Origin: Paenibacillus sp. LHD-117
GTDB taxonomy: Bacteria > Bacillota > Bacilli > Paenibacillales > Paenibacillaceae
Assembly: GCF_030929555.1 (NCBI RefSeq)
Contig: NZ_JAVFVT010000030.1
Location: 26,018 to 90,017 of the forward strand
DNA length: 64,000 nucleotides
Direction of reading: 5' to 3'
The stretch's first letter is position 1; each line of letters opens with the position of its first letter. Below, one piece after another: positions 8,728 through 17,203 of this stretch. The notes beneath the pieces were generated by a model that saw only the letters and a list, made by a program, of their open reading frames with translations, was not told the origin of the DNA and did no database searches. The position numbers and the translations under genes were made by a program.

Positions 8728-10002
8728 ATGGTCAAATCAATGTACCGGTATTTAGCTTTATCCATTGCAATCATTCTGGCATTCGGCACGGTTCCTTTTA
8801 CGGCTGTCGCCGCCGAAGCAATTTCCGTCGTTCTGGACGGCAGCAAGCTATCGTTTGACGTACAGCCGCAAACGGTAAGCGGCCGCACGGTCGTTCCTTA
8901 CAGAACGCTGGCCGAGAAAGTCGGGGCCAAAGTAAGCTGGGATCAGAAGACCAAAAAAATTACGGTCGCCAAAGGTACGAAAACGGTCGAGCTCACCTTA
9001 AACAGCAAAACGGCGAAGTTAAACGGAACGTCGGTTACTCTGGACGTAGCGCCTTTCGTTAAAAACGGAGTTACGCTGGTTCCGCTGCGATTCATTGGCG
9101 AGTCGCTCGGTCTGTGGGTAAGCTGGAACGGATCGACAAAAACCGTTTCGCTCGAAAGCAAAAAGACCGTCACCCACGCCATGGGACAAACGACGTTAAG
9201 CAGTGTTCCGACACGGGTTGTCGTATTGTTTAACGGCATGGTGGACATCTCGCTCACGCTTGGTGTCAAACCTGTAGGCGCGGTAGAATCCTGGGTTCAA
9301 AAGCCTTGGTACCACTACTTGAGAGCGGACATGGGCGGCGTCAAAAATCTCGGTAACGAAAATCAGCCGAACCTGGAAGCGATTGTCGCATTGAAGCCGG
9401 ACCTCATCATCGGATCGAAGCTGCGTCATGAGAAAATTTACGACCAACTGTCCCAAATTGCTCCGACGGTCATGACAACGGACGTCTTTGACTGGAAAAC
9501 GAATATGGAGATCGCGTCCGTTGCATTGAACAAACAGGATGTTGCAGCTGAATTTATGGCAGATTGGAATAAACGGGTCGCAACGTTCAAATCGAAAATG
9601 GGCAGCAAGCTGAAAACTAAAGTATCCATCATCCGATTCCAGCCGGATGGAAGCGCGCGTTTTTATGTTAGCGGATTTGCGGGTACGATGCTGAATGAGC
9701 TTGGCTTATCTCGTCCTAAAGCCCAGCAAGTCGAGGGGAAAATCGTCGTTGGCTTGACTTCGAAAGAACAGATTCCGCAACTTGACGGAGACGTCATCTT
9801 TGATATTACGTCCGATTGGGCCGGTGACGAGGCATCGTTCAAATCGCAGGCGGATTGGACTTCGAATCCGCTCTGGAACAATTTGAAGGGTGTCAAGAAC
9901 GGCAGATATTATAAGGTAAACGATGTTACCTGGAATATGTCCGGCGGCGCGACTGCAGCCAAAATGATGCTGGACGATCTGTATTTCTACTTCGATCTGT
10001 AA
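8728..10002 (+). CDS. Siderophore-binding protein with N-terminal copper-amine-oxidase-like domain
   Basis: A 424-residue exported protein. Residues 1-30 form a Sec signal peptide ending around AVAAEA. There is no lipobox Cys. Residues ~32-145 carry two copper-amine-oxidase N-domain-like units (GRTVVPYRTLAEKVGAKVSW and GVTLVPLRFIGESLGLWVSW). Residues ~155-424 are a class III periplasmic-binding-protein fold for ferric siderophores, with NLEAIVALKPDLIIGS and a DITSDW segment. It probably captures the ferric siderophore outside the membrane and hands it to the FecCD permeases at 10097 and 11107. Most Gram-positive binding proteins are lipid-anchored, so here the extra domain may provide retention at the wall; that is inference. 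Confidence 0.87.
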   Translation: MVKSMYRYLALSIAIILAFGTVPFTAVAAEAISVVLDGSKLSFDVQPQTVSGRTVVPYRTLAEKVGAKVSWDQKTKKITVAKGTKTVELTLNSKTAKLNGTSVTLDVAPFVKNGVTLVPLRFIGESLGLWVSWNGSTKTVSLESKKTVTHAMGQTTLSSVPTRVVVLFNGMVDISLTLGVKPVGAVESWVQKPWYHYLRADMGGVKNLGNENQPNLEAIVALKPDLIIGSKLRHEKIYDQLSQIAPTVMTTDVFDWKTNMEIASVALNKQDVAAEFMADWNKRVATFKSKMGSKLKTKVSIIRFQPDGSARFYVSGFAGTMLNELGLSRPKAQQVEGKIVVGLTSKEQIPQLDGDVIFDITSDWAGDEASFKSQADWTSNPLWNNLKGVKNGRYYKVNDVTWNMSGGATAAKMMLDDLYFYFDL

Positions 10003-10034
10003 TCGATCGGATCAGGTAATGAATCGATAAGCGA

Positions 10035-10070
10035 CATAAAAGAATGGGCGATTACGCTCATTCTTTTATG
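10035..10070 (+). terminator. Intercistronic hairpin between binding protein and permeases
   Basis: CATAAAAGAATGGGCG (10035-10050) pairs with 10055-10070 around an ATTA loop, with one G-T pair. There is no real T-run after it. Placed between binding-protein and permease genes, it could be an RNA-processing or partial termination site giving more binding protein than permease, a pattern common in ABC operons. Confidence 0.5.
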
Positions 10071-10096
10071 CGTATGGAGAGACTGGAGAGAAGTGT

Positions 10097-11110
10097 ATGG
10101 GGAACGTTTTACCGGGGATTGCCGCCAAGAGCGCAGGGATCGTCATCGGAGCCATCCTGCTGCTGGTTTGCCTGTACGCAAGCATCGCTCTTGGAGCGAC
10201 GAAGGTCGGATTCAATGATGTCGTACAGTCGTTTACGAATTACGATGAAAGCTCGAACAATCAGATTATTATAAAAACATCCCGTATGCCGAGAGCGTTC
10301 ATCGCGGCTGCCATAGGCGCAAGCCTCGCTATTGCGGGAGCCCTTATCCAGGCCATTACCAGAAATCCGCTCGCCGACCCGAATGTGCTCGGCATTAACT
10401 TCGGTGCATCTTTTTTTGTTGTCCTGGCGGTTACCGTATTGTCCGTTTCATCGACAACTTCGATCATGTGGATTGCTTTCCTGGGGGCGGCGATCGGAGC
10501 GGCAGCTGCCTATCTGCTTGGTTCGGTCGGCCGGGACGGGTTGACGCCGCTCAAAATCATTATGGCGGGCGCGGCATTAAGCGCTTTATTTTCTTCTTTT
10601 ACGCAAGGGATGCTCGTCCTCGACGAACAAGGGCTGGATGCAGTGCTTTTCTGGCTGACGGGCTCGGTCGCAGGACGGACGATGGAGATGCTGTCAGCCG
10701 TTTGGCCCTTCATGGTAGTTTGCTGGCTTGCAGCGCTGCTGCTCGCAAGGCACATCAACGTGCTGATGATGGGGGATGACGCGGCGAAAGGCTTGGGCCA
10801 GCGGACGCTCGCGGTGAAGATCGCGGCCGGAGTGATAATCGGCATTCTTGCGGGATGCTCGGTTGCGGTCGCGGGCCCGGTCGGATTTATCGGCATGGTG
10901 ATTCCGTATATGGCCCGTTTTTTTGCCGGTATGGATTACCGTTGGATTATACCGTATAGTGCGATGCTTGGCGCGATACTGCTGCTGCTTTCCGACATTG
11001 CCGCGCGGTTCGCCATCATGCCGGAAGAGCTTCCAGTCGGCGTCGTGACCGCTCTGATCGGGATTCCCTTCTTCATATACGTTGCGCGAAGGGGGCTTGA
11101 GAAATCATGA
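10097..11110 (+). CDS. FecCD-family ferric-siderophore permease, subunit 1
   Basis: A 337-residue membrane protein with about nine to ten helices, from the FecCD/BtuC permease family. It carries the TRNPLADPNVLGINFGA segment after helix 2-3 and the GPVGFIGMVIPYMAR cytoplasmic coupling region that docks the ATPase. The ATG at 10097 has a GGAGAG site upstream. It overlaps the second permease by ATGA, so the two are likely made in equal amounts and form a heterodimer. It should move the siderophore brought by the binding protein at 8728. No ATPase gene follows; as with SirABC in staphylococci, a shared FhuC-type ATPase encoded elsewhere is expected. Confidence 0.94.
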   Translation: MGNVLPGIAAKSAGIVIGAILLLVCLYASIALGATKVGFNDVVQSFTNYDESSNNQIIIKTSRMPRAFIAAAIGASLAIAGALIQAITRNPLADPNVLGINFGASFFVVLAVTVLSVSSTTSIMWIAFLGAAIGAAAAYLLGSVGRDGLTPLKIIMAGAALSALFSSFTQGMLVLDEQGLDAVLFWLTGSVAGRTMEMLSAVWPFMVVCWLAALLLARHINVLMMGDDAAKGLGQRTLAVKIAAGVIIGILAGCSVAVAGPVGFIGMVIPYMARFFAGMDYRWIIPYSAMLGAILLLLSDIAARFAIMPEELPVGVVTALIGIPFFIYVARRGLEKS

Positions 11111-12153
11111 AGTACGATTCTCCGCCTCGTTTCGGCAGGCTGCCGGTTTCTATTTTGCTTCATAAAAAAACGTTTTCGATTACAGTCGCGTTAATATTGG
11201 CCAATTTGGCGGCTCTTCTCGTCAGCACGGGCTTGGGCGATATGTACATAAACCCGCTTGACGTCGTGAGAACGATATTCGGCAAAGGAACGGAAGACCA
11301 TACGATTGTCATCCATACATTAAGATTGCCTCGTATTATAGCCGCCTTTCTGGTCGGCGCTTCGCTCGCTGCGGCGGGCGCCATTCTGCAGGGCGTAATA
11401 CGCAACCCGCTCGCTTCTCCGGATATCATCGGCATAACGAGCGGGGCGTCCGTCGCTGCGGTTGCGTTCATTACTTATTTTGCGGGAACGGTCAGCATCA
11501 AATGGCTTCCAGTCGCCGCTATGGCCGGAGCCGGTATCACGTCGATGATCATTTACATGCTGGCATGGAAGAAAGGCGTAACGCCGATCCGTCTCGTGCT
11601 CATCGGAATCGGAATGAACTTTATGCTGGCCTCGTTAACGAAAGTCATGCTCGTGTTAAGTCCGATCACGGTGGCCGGCGAAGCGTATATATGGTTGACG
11701 GGAACGGTTTACGGTACGAGTTGGGAGATGGTTTGGACCATGCTTCCGTGGACGCTTTTCTTTATCCCGCTTGCAATCCTTAATGCGCGGCAGGTGAACG
11801 TATTGCAGCTTGGTGACGAGATTGCGACGGGCGTCGGCAGTTCCGTGGGGCGCCAGCGATTATTATTGGTGTGGATCAGTGTGGCGCTTGCCGGAAGTGC
11901 AGTCGCAGTGGGCGGTGGGATCGCGTTTATCGGCCTCATCGCACCTCATATGACACGCAAAATGATCGGGCCGTCGTTCGGCGGCGTTCTTCCGGTGTCC
12001 GCATTAATCGGCGGTCTGATTGTCGTCGTTGCCGATCTGATTGCTAGAACGGCGTTTACCCCTTACGACATTCCTGTTGGCGTTTTTACCGCAGGAGTAG
12101 GCGCGCCTTTCTTCATCTATTTGCTATATCGGAACAGAAATGTTAGAACGTAA
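11107..12153 (+). CDS. FecCD-family ferric-siderophore permease, subunit 2
   Basis: A 348-residue partner of the preceding permease. Signatures are IRNPLASPDIIGITSGAS and GGGIAFIGLIAPHMTRK, the loop expected to contact the nucleotide-binding subunit. About ten membrane helices are visible. It is translationally coupled to subunit 1 and is the last gene of the uptake operon; a strong terminator follows at 12181. Confidence 0.94.
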   Translation: MKYDSPPRFGRLPVSILLHKKTFSITVALILANLAALLVSTGLGDMYINPLDVVRTIFGKGTEDHTIVIHTLRLPRIIAAFLVGASLAAAGAILQGVIRNPLASPDIIGITSGASVAAVAFITYFAGTVSIKWLPVAAMAGAGITSMIIYMLAWKKGVTPIRLVLIGIGMNFMLASLTKVMLVLSPITVAGEAYIWLTGTVYGTSWEMVWTMLPWTLFFIPLAILNARQVNVLQLGDEIATGVGSSVGRQRLLLVWISVALAGSAVAVGGGIAFIGLIAPHMTRKMIGPSFGGVLPVSALIGGLIVVVADLIARTAFTPYDIPVGVFTAGVGAPFFIYLLYRNRNVRT

Positions 12154-12180
12154 AGATCAGATGGCGGCCATCCGTCGATT

Positions 12181-12226
12181 AAGAAGACCGTTAAGGCTAA
12201 ATGTCTAATAACGGTCTTCTTTTTTA
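12181..12226 (+). terminator. Strong rho-independent terminator of the uptake operon
   Basis: AAGAAGACCGTTA (12181-12193) pairs perfectly with TAACGGTCTTCTT (12209-12221) and is followed by T-rich sequence. This closes the iron-uptake operon. Confidence 0.85.
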
Positions 12227-12273
12227 TTAACCACCGCCCTAGCCCGTACTGTAATGACCACAACACTAATCGT

Positions 12274-12566
12274 GGTAACATTACTGGTTCGGGAAAATCA
12301 ACGACTGCACAGTTTATATAATAATGTTCCGTATGGGATACAGTCACAAGTGGTGGTTTGAGGAAGAGCAAGGACATCCAGTTTAAATTTACGATGATTA
12401 TAGAACTATGCAAAAAATCGTTGATGACTTACAGAGCGGTAGTTACTACGAAGTTATGAATAAGGCTCTAAAGAGGTGGAAAATATTTGTTGCTTCTGTT
12501 CTGTCATCTTCAGAACCTACCTTATTGGATGGGACAGTTGATTATCAATTCACCAAAAAGAGTTAA
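12274..12566 (+). pseudogene. Decayed P-loop NTPase/kinase-like gene
   Basis: Translating across frames shows pieces of one protein. GNITGSGKSTTAQF (a Walker A loop) is at 12274-12315. In another frame come MGYSHKWWFEEEQGHPV from 12332 and IYDDYRTMQKIVDDLQSG and LSSSEPTLLDGTVDYQ up to the TAA at 12566. An in-frame TAA interrupts the second piece right after HPV, and the C-terminal half that should follow LLDG is missing. The region is AT-rich beside its neighbours. I take it for the wreck of a P-loop ATPase or small-molecule kinase; no function remains. Confidence 0.6.
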
Positions 12567-12659
12567 ATAACGATGGTAACGAGCGAAAATGGCAATAGTC
12601 GCGCTTGGCGAACCCGGCGTTTTGTAAATGGTGATACTCGTACCACATGCCTTTCACGC

Positions 12660-13409
12660 TTACTCCATAATAAGCCCGCCGGTTACAGGCGTGTAGGTTC
12701 CTGTTAGGAATCGAGCGTCATCGCCAGCGAGGAAAGAAATGACACCCGCCACATCTTCCGGCTCGGCGATACGTCTGAGCGGTGTGAAGCTGCCAACAAC
12801 CCGGCCCTCCTCCTCCGAAATCATAAGGGGATCATCGGATCTAACGAAGCCGGGTGCAACGACATTCGCCGAGACGCCATAGGGTCCGAATTCTTGTGCA
12901 ATATATCGGGCGAAGGTATCGAGTCCGCCCTTCCCCGTGCCGAATGCGATATATTGCGGGCTAGGATCTCTGCCTTCCGTGCTGGATAGATAGACGATTC
13001 GGCCGAATTGCTGTGCCATCATCGTGGGGATGACAGCCTTTGTCGGTATGAACGCCGCCTTCAATTCATCCGTCAACTGCCGTTCGAATTGTTCCCATGG
13101 GAGCTCGGCAAAGGTTGTAGCATGAACGCCCATGTTGGCAGTACATACAAGAACATCGACACGTCCGAATGTGTTCTTTACGGTTTCTACGAGTTTGCCG
13201 ACTTGCTCTGCGCTGCGGACATCCGCTTGAATCGAAATCGCTTCTCCGCCATCCGCGATAATTTCGGCCACGATGGATTCGGCAGCCACATCACTCTCGA
13301 AGTCGTTGACGACAACCTTCGCTCCCTGTCTAGCAAGCTGAATGCACGTCGCTCTCCCTATTCCCCGAGCGCCGCCGGTAACAATCGTTACTTTTCCATG
13401 TAAGGACAT
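12660..13409 (-). CDS. Short-chain dehydrogenase/reductase with Tyr-to-Phe active site
   Basis: A 249-residue classical SDR of FabG-like length. The Rossmann TGGARGIG motif is at residues 11-18. Catalytic Ser is S143 and Lys is K160. The position that should hold the catalytic Tyr (K minus 4, Ser plus 13) is F156, in AFGTGK. The usual NNAG is CTANMG. With Phe the normal hydride-transfer chemistry should be crippled, unless Y153 substitutes, so it may have a binding role or be inactive. The start at 13409 is set by AGGAGGGGG upstream. It lies 25 bases after the WYL regulator on the same strand and is probably co-transcribed with it. Confidence 0.85.
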   Translation of the reverse strand: MSLHGKVTIVTGGARGIGRATCIQLARQGAKVVVNDFESDVAAESIVAEIIADGGEAISIQADVRSAEQVGKLVETVKNTFGRVDVLVCTANMGVHATTFAELPWEQFERQLTDELKAAFIPTKAVIPTMMAQQFGRIVYLSSTEGRDPSPQYIAFGTGKGGLDTFARYIAQEFGPYGVSANVVAPGFVRSDDPLMISEEEGRVVGSFTPLRRIAEPEDVAGVISFLAGDDARFLTGTYTPVTGGLIME

Positions 13410-13434
13410 GTTATTCCCCCCTCCTTCTCGCAAC

Positions 13435-14403
13435 TTAGACCTGATCGGATGCTGAATATTGCTCCGCAATTTCTAGTGCAACCTGCCTCACCTTCGCGGC
13501 AATCGAAGCAGGCTTCAGCACGATGACATCTGTACGATAATAAAGCACCGTACCGATCAGCCAATTCTCGCTCGTGTAGGTTGTTCGCACAATGAGTTTT
13601 CCATCCGCTAACCGTTCAATATCCCGTTCATCGAAGCGGTCCATCACGGAAACGGCTACGGATGCCTCAAACAACAGGGCAACATGAATCGCCTCATTTG
13701 CTTCATTCGTCTCGGGTTTTTTCCACCGATCATTTAGCTCCGCTAGCGATTCCGTTCGACGAATGAAGGTGTCTGATTGTATGCTTAACTCCCTAATTCG
13801 CGACAGCTTGAAGATTCGGTAATCGCCGCGCAATCGGCAATAGCCGTGAAGGTACCATGAATAGGTTTTGAGCACGAGCGCCATCGGCTCGACCTCGCGT
13901 TCTTGCTCTTCCCCTTTTCTGCTCGTGTACGTGAATCGAATGAGCTTCCGATCATTCACCGCTTGGCGAAGCGAATCGTACCGGCTTCGATCCTCTTCGC
14001 TATTCTTCCAAGGGGTAAAATCAATATGAATGCGATTGCCTTCTCCAGCCCGGCCCTGCTCCGCTTGCGCCACCATCGCGCCTACCTTGCTAAGCAGAAG
14101 ATCCATATTTGATCGATCATAAGCTTTCGTCGTCTCAAGACCGCGGAGCGCGGTTGAGAGGGCGGTCAGTTCGTCGAAGGACAACAATTGCCGGTCCAGC
14201 CGGAAGCTGTCCATAATCTCGTAACCGCCCTCCATGCCCGTATAGGAGACGATGGGAATGCCAGCTTGACCGAGCGTATCGAGGTCGCGATATACCGTGC
14301 GCAAAGACACTTCAAGTCGATCCGCCAATTCCTGCGCCTGTACCCTCTTCCGATTAAGCAGCAGAATCGTAATGGCCATTAGCCGTTCAAGCTTCATTGT
14401 CAT
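13435..14403 (-). CDS. HTH/WYL-domain (YafY-type) transcriptional regulator
   Basis: A 322-residue regulator. Residues 1-60 form an HTH_11 winged helix (QELADRLEVSLRTVYRDLDTL). Residues ~140-220 hold the WYL domain (IRFTYTSRKG ... WYLHGYCRLRGDYRIFKLSRI), which usually senses a ligand or nucleic acid. A WCX-type C-terminal part follows. AGGAG stands before the ATG; a second ATG two codons in is also possible. It precedes the SDR gene on the same strand and follows the MFS gene at 14444, so it probably controls these neighbours. The effector is unknown. Confidence 0.88.
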   Translation of the reverse strand: MTMKLERLMAITILLLNRKRVQAQELADRLEVSLRTVYRDLDTLGQAGIPIVSYTGMEGGYEIMDSFRLDRQLLSFDELTALSTALRGLETTKAYDRSNMDLLLSKVGAMVAQAEQGRAGEGNRIHIDFTPWKNSEEDRSRYDSLRQAVNDRKLIRFTYTSRKGEEQEREVEPMALVLKTYSWYLHGYCRLRGDYRIFKLSRIRELSIQSDTFIRRTESLAELNDRWKKPETNEANEAIHVALLFEASVAVSVMDRFDERDIERLADGKLIVRTTYTSENWLIGTVLYYRTDVIVLKPASIAAKVRQVALEIAEQYSASDQV

Positions 14404-14443
14404 CTCTCCTAAGTCGGCATGCTGCAGCTCGCCGATCTATGAA

Positions 14444-15964
14444 TTAGTGCGCGGTTGCGAGTTCATCGCCATCGGTAACCGGATTCATCTTACCCTTCGT
14501 CATCATGAATGCCGCAATCAGCGCTAAAACAGCGGGTATGAGGCTCCAGGCAAAGGTTGCTCCAATGGAGCTCGACAGCCCGGCGGTAATCGTATCAAGA
14601 AGCTGAGGATCGACAGATTGACGAAACGCCGGATTCAACAGCGAATGGGGATCGCTTAAGTTCAAGTCGGCCGGGACCGCTACGTCGCCTTTGCCAAGCG
14701 ATTCGGTGAGTTTCGAGAGCAGGCTATGGCTTTGAATAATCCCGAAAATGGTAATGCCAAGCGCCATGCCGAGCGAGCGATTAAAATTCAAGGTCGAGCT
14801 TGCCGCCCCGCGCTGCGCCGGTGGAAACGAATCCATCACGGCCGTGCTAAGGACCGAGAAGGAAGCGCCGATTCCAAGACCGATTAGAATCATAATTCCC
14901 GTAATGGAAAGTCGAGAAGATTCTACCGTAATTTGCGAGAGGAGAGCAAGCCCTACCAGCAGCATTGCCAGCGTCCCGATCATGATGGTCCGGTATTGCA
15001 GCTTCGTCATCAGAAATCCGCCAAGCGTTGCGGTGACAACCGAACCCACCATCATCGGCAACAAGGTTAACCCCGAATTGGAGGCGGAACCGCCAATTAC
15101 GCCCTGCACGTAGATCGGAATAAATATCGCCGCCGTCATGTATGCCGCGCCACTGAGCATAGCGACCAGATTGCTTGTCGTGTACAGTCTGCTGCGGAAC
15201 AAGCCGAAGGAGATAATCGGTTCAGCGGCTTTTCTCTCAACCAGGACAAGCAAGAAAGCAAGAACCGCGAAACCGGCGAACAACCCGATAATTTGCGGGG
15301 AATCCCAGGCATACGTTTTGCCGCCTAACTCAAGTCCGAGAATAAAGCAGACAATGGCCCCGACGAGAAGAATAGAACCCGCCCAATCGATTTTTTGCCG
15401 CGAATGCTCTGCCGATTCCTTGTAGAACAAGGCAATCATCAGCAAGGCAATGAAGCCCAGGGGCAGATTGATGTAGAAGATCCACGACCAGCTGATGTGA
15501 TCGGTGATATACCCGCCGAGCAGCGGACCGACGACGCTCGACAAACCGAACACCGCTCCGAATGCTCCCATCATCTTCCCGCGATCCTTAGGGGACACGA
15601 CATCGAACAAAATCGTGAACGCAATGGATACCATCGCTCCGGCGCCGACCCCTTGCACCGCCCGATAAATGCTTAACTCTACGATGGATTGCGCCATTCC
15701 GCACAACGCGGAACCGATCATGAACACGATGATTCCAAAGATGAAAAAACGTTTGCGCCCATACATATCGGACAACTTGCCGAAGATCGGCATACATGCC
15801 ATCTCCGCGACCATATACGCCGTGGTGACCCAAACGAATTTGTCGAGTCCCCCCATCTCTCCGACGATCGTGCCGATTGCCGTCGAAACGATCGTGTTGT
15901 CCATGGACGCCATCAGAATGGCAAGCAACAGTCCTCCAACGATTGCTGCTAGTTTGTTTTTCAT
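14444..15964 (-). CDS. DHA2-family (EmrB/QacA-type) MFS drug exporter
   Basis: A 506-residue transporter with 14 predicted helices, typical for DHA2 proton antiporters. Seen are the D-containing helix 1 motif LDNTIV-like MDNTIVSTA, the GKLSDMYGRKRFF loop and motif C GLSSVVGPLLGG. It probably exports hydrophobic or cationic compounds from the cytosol. It is first in a minus-strand run with the WYL regulator and SDR genes (40-base gap), and a palindrome at 16038-16053 lies upstream, so control by a TetR- or WYL-type regulator is likely. Confidence 0.9.
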   Translation of the reverse strand: MKNKLAAIVGGLLLAILMASMDNTIVSTAIGTIVGEMGGLDKFVWVTTAYMVAEMACMPIFGKLSDMYGRKRFFIFGIIVFMIGSALCGMAQSIVELSIYRAVQGVGAGAMVSIAFTILFDVVSPKDRGKMMGAFGAVFGLSSVVGPLLGGYITDHISWSWIFYINLPLGFIALLMIALFYKESAEHSRQKIDWAGSILLVGAIVCFILGLELGGKTYAWDSPQIIGLFAGFAVLAFLLVLVERKAAEPIISFGLFRSRLYTTSNLVAMLSGAAYMTAAIFIPIYVQGVIGGSASNSGLTLLPMMVGSVVTATLGGFLMTKLQYRTIMIGTLAMLLVGLALLSQITVESSRLSITGIMILIGLGIGASFSVLSTAVMDSFPPAQRGAASSTLNFNRSLGMALGITIFGIIQSHSLLSKLTESLGKGDVAVPADLNLSDPHSLLNPAFRQSVDPQLLDTITAGLSSSIGATFAWSLIPAVLALIAAFMMTKGKMNPVTDGDELATAH

Positions 15965-16037
15965 ACGCTCACTTTCCTTTCTTGTACCTGAATGGATGGG
16001 TTAACAATCATCTGAGATCATCATAACCCCCCTTTGT

Positions 16038-16053
16038 TGACAACAGTGTGTCA
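16038..16053. promoter_or_regulatory. Palindromic operator candidate upstream of the DHA2 exporter
   Basis: TGACA and TGTCA arms separated by six bases lie about 75 bases upstream of the exporter start. The geometry fits a dimeric repressor of the TetR or MarR kind. No promoter of clear quality could be assigned beside it. Confidence 0.4.
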
Positions 16054-16117
16054 GGGAAGAAACGCCGGGGCGCAGCATTTTTAAAAAGGGTCTCTTCCAT
16101 GCAATTGATCAGAAAAA

Positions 16118-16158
16118 AGGCAGGCGCCGAGAGATCGGCAGCCTGCCTGTTATTATCG
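16118..16158. terminator. Bidirectional hairpin terminator
   Basis: AGGCAGGC (16118-16125) pairs with GCCTGCCT (16141-16148), and an inner GCCGA/TCGGC stem with a GAGA loop extends it. An A-run precedes and a T-rich stretch follows, so it can stop transcription from both sides. It accounts for most of the gap between the exporter and the small gene at 16354. The rest of 15965-16353 shows no convincing gene. Confidence 0.65.
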
Positions 16159-16353
16159 TTTTGTTGGAGAACATTAAATTAAGCAAAAGTGCAAACGGAA
16201 TCCGGTACAAATGTATGCGAAAAACGCTGTGACGTTATTGCACAACGAGAGCATAATCTATGTATTGTATTCACGTACAATAGCCAAGGAGTAGACCAAA
16301 GCAGAGCATCAACCTTTCAGGTCGGTGCTTTTTTACTAGCTGAACATAGCTTT

Positions 16354-16635
16354 TCAAGCAGAGCTCTGAAATAGCATTCTATTGTTTTCGCACCAAATCT
16401 GCCATTCGGTACGCGGGTTGCGGGGAGGGCTTTTCTGTATCGGGACGGACGGCTGCTGCGTCTCACTATTCTTTTTTATATCCGGCAAGACGGATATCGA
16501 TTGCTTCTGTATCAAGTAAGCTTCAAACGAATAGACAATGCCGAGACATTCTGGTTTACTTTTATCGGTATGTTTTGCAGTATCACTTTTGATTGCCTTT
16601 ATAAGATTCCAAATGAAGAGCAAAATGGCTTTCAT
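16354..16635 (-). CDS. Small hypothetical membrane-anchored protein
   Basis: A 93-residue open frame with a GGGGGTGT ribosome site on the minus strand. It begins with a hydrophobic stretch (KAILLFIWNLIKAI) that could be a single membrane anchor, and its tail is polar and Pro/Ser-rich. No family is recognised. A chance frame cannot be excluded. Confidence 0.4.
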   Translation of the reverse strand: MKAILLFIWNLIKAIKSDTAKHTDKSKPECLGIVYSFEAYLIQKQSISVLPDIKKNSETQQPSVPIQKSPPRNPRTEWQIWCENNRMLFQSSA

Positions 16636-16791
16636 TTTGTTACACCCCCAACTTAGTATTAAGAGTTAACTAGATTATAGCAAGTTTGCAATACAACTTC
16701 TGTCGAGTTATAACCCTGACGCAAAAAAATATTTAGACAAAATTTTTGTAGACCTTGATTCGGGCATATTACCTTTAAGGGGTGAAACTGT

Positions 16792-17184
16792 ATGTTTGGA
16801 AAGATACTTTACTTGCTCATTCTGTCTTGCTTGTGTGTTTCAAATGCACAAGCGCATCCATTTCTGAAAATAGAAACAATTCCTGCCCCCGAGGGGAACT
16901 GGACTTATATCCCGGAGGGTAGCGGAGAAATGTTCATTCATGTCGAAACCGCTCATGCAAAGAAAATAAAAGTGTGGAGAGTTCCAACAGGAACACAACA
17001 GTGGAAGAACCGAAAACTCGTTTGCGAAGAATCAGGCTATAAAGATAATTGGAATTGTGTTTGGAGATATGATAAGGACGAGACCATACACGATCATTTT
17101 GTCGTTCAGGTATTTGGTGAGGGTTGGGAAATACAAGATAGTATCAATGTCACTCGCAGGCATGCTGAAGATCATCCGCAATAA
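16792..17184 (+). CDS. Small secreted protein of unknown function
   Basis: A 130-residue protein with a clear Sec signal peptide (KILYLLILSCLCVSNAQA, likely cleaved after residue ~21) and AAGGGGTG before the ATG. The mature part is rich in aromatic residues (EGNWTYIPEGSGEMFIHVET, WNCVWRYD) and has two Cys that could form a disulfide. It looks like a small beta-sandwich, but no family was recognised. It stands alone between a divergent small frame and a convergent MFS gene; the base composition is lower in GC than its neighbours. Confidence 0.7.
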   Translation: MFGKILYLLILSCLCVSNAQAHPFLKIETIPAPEGNWTYIPEGSGEMFIHVETAHAKKIKVWRVPTGTQQWKNRKLVCEESGYKDNWNCVWRYDKDETIHDHFVVQVFGEGWEIQDSINVTRRHAEDHPQ

Positions 17185-17203
17185 TGATTTCTGAATCGAA
17201 AGA

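Noticed and set aside
12117..12413. 98-codon minus-strand frame
   Set aside because: It overlaps the uptake-operon terminator and lies opposite recognisable P-loop gene debris.
16189..16374. 61-codon plus-strand open frame
   Set aside because: No ribosome site, no recognisable composition, and it overlaps a weak hairpin and the better-supported minus-strand frame.
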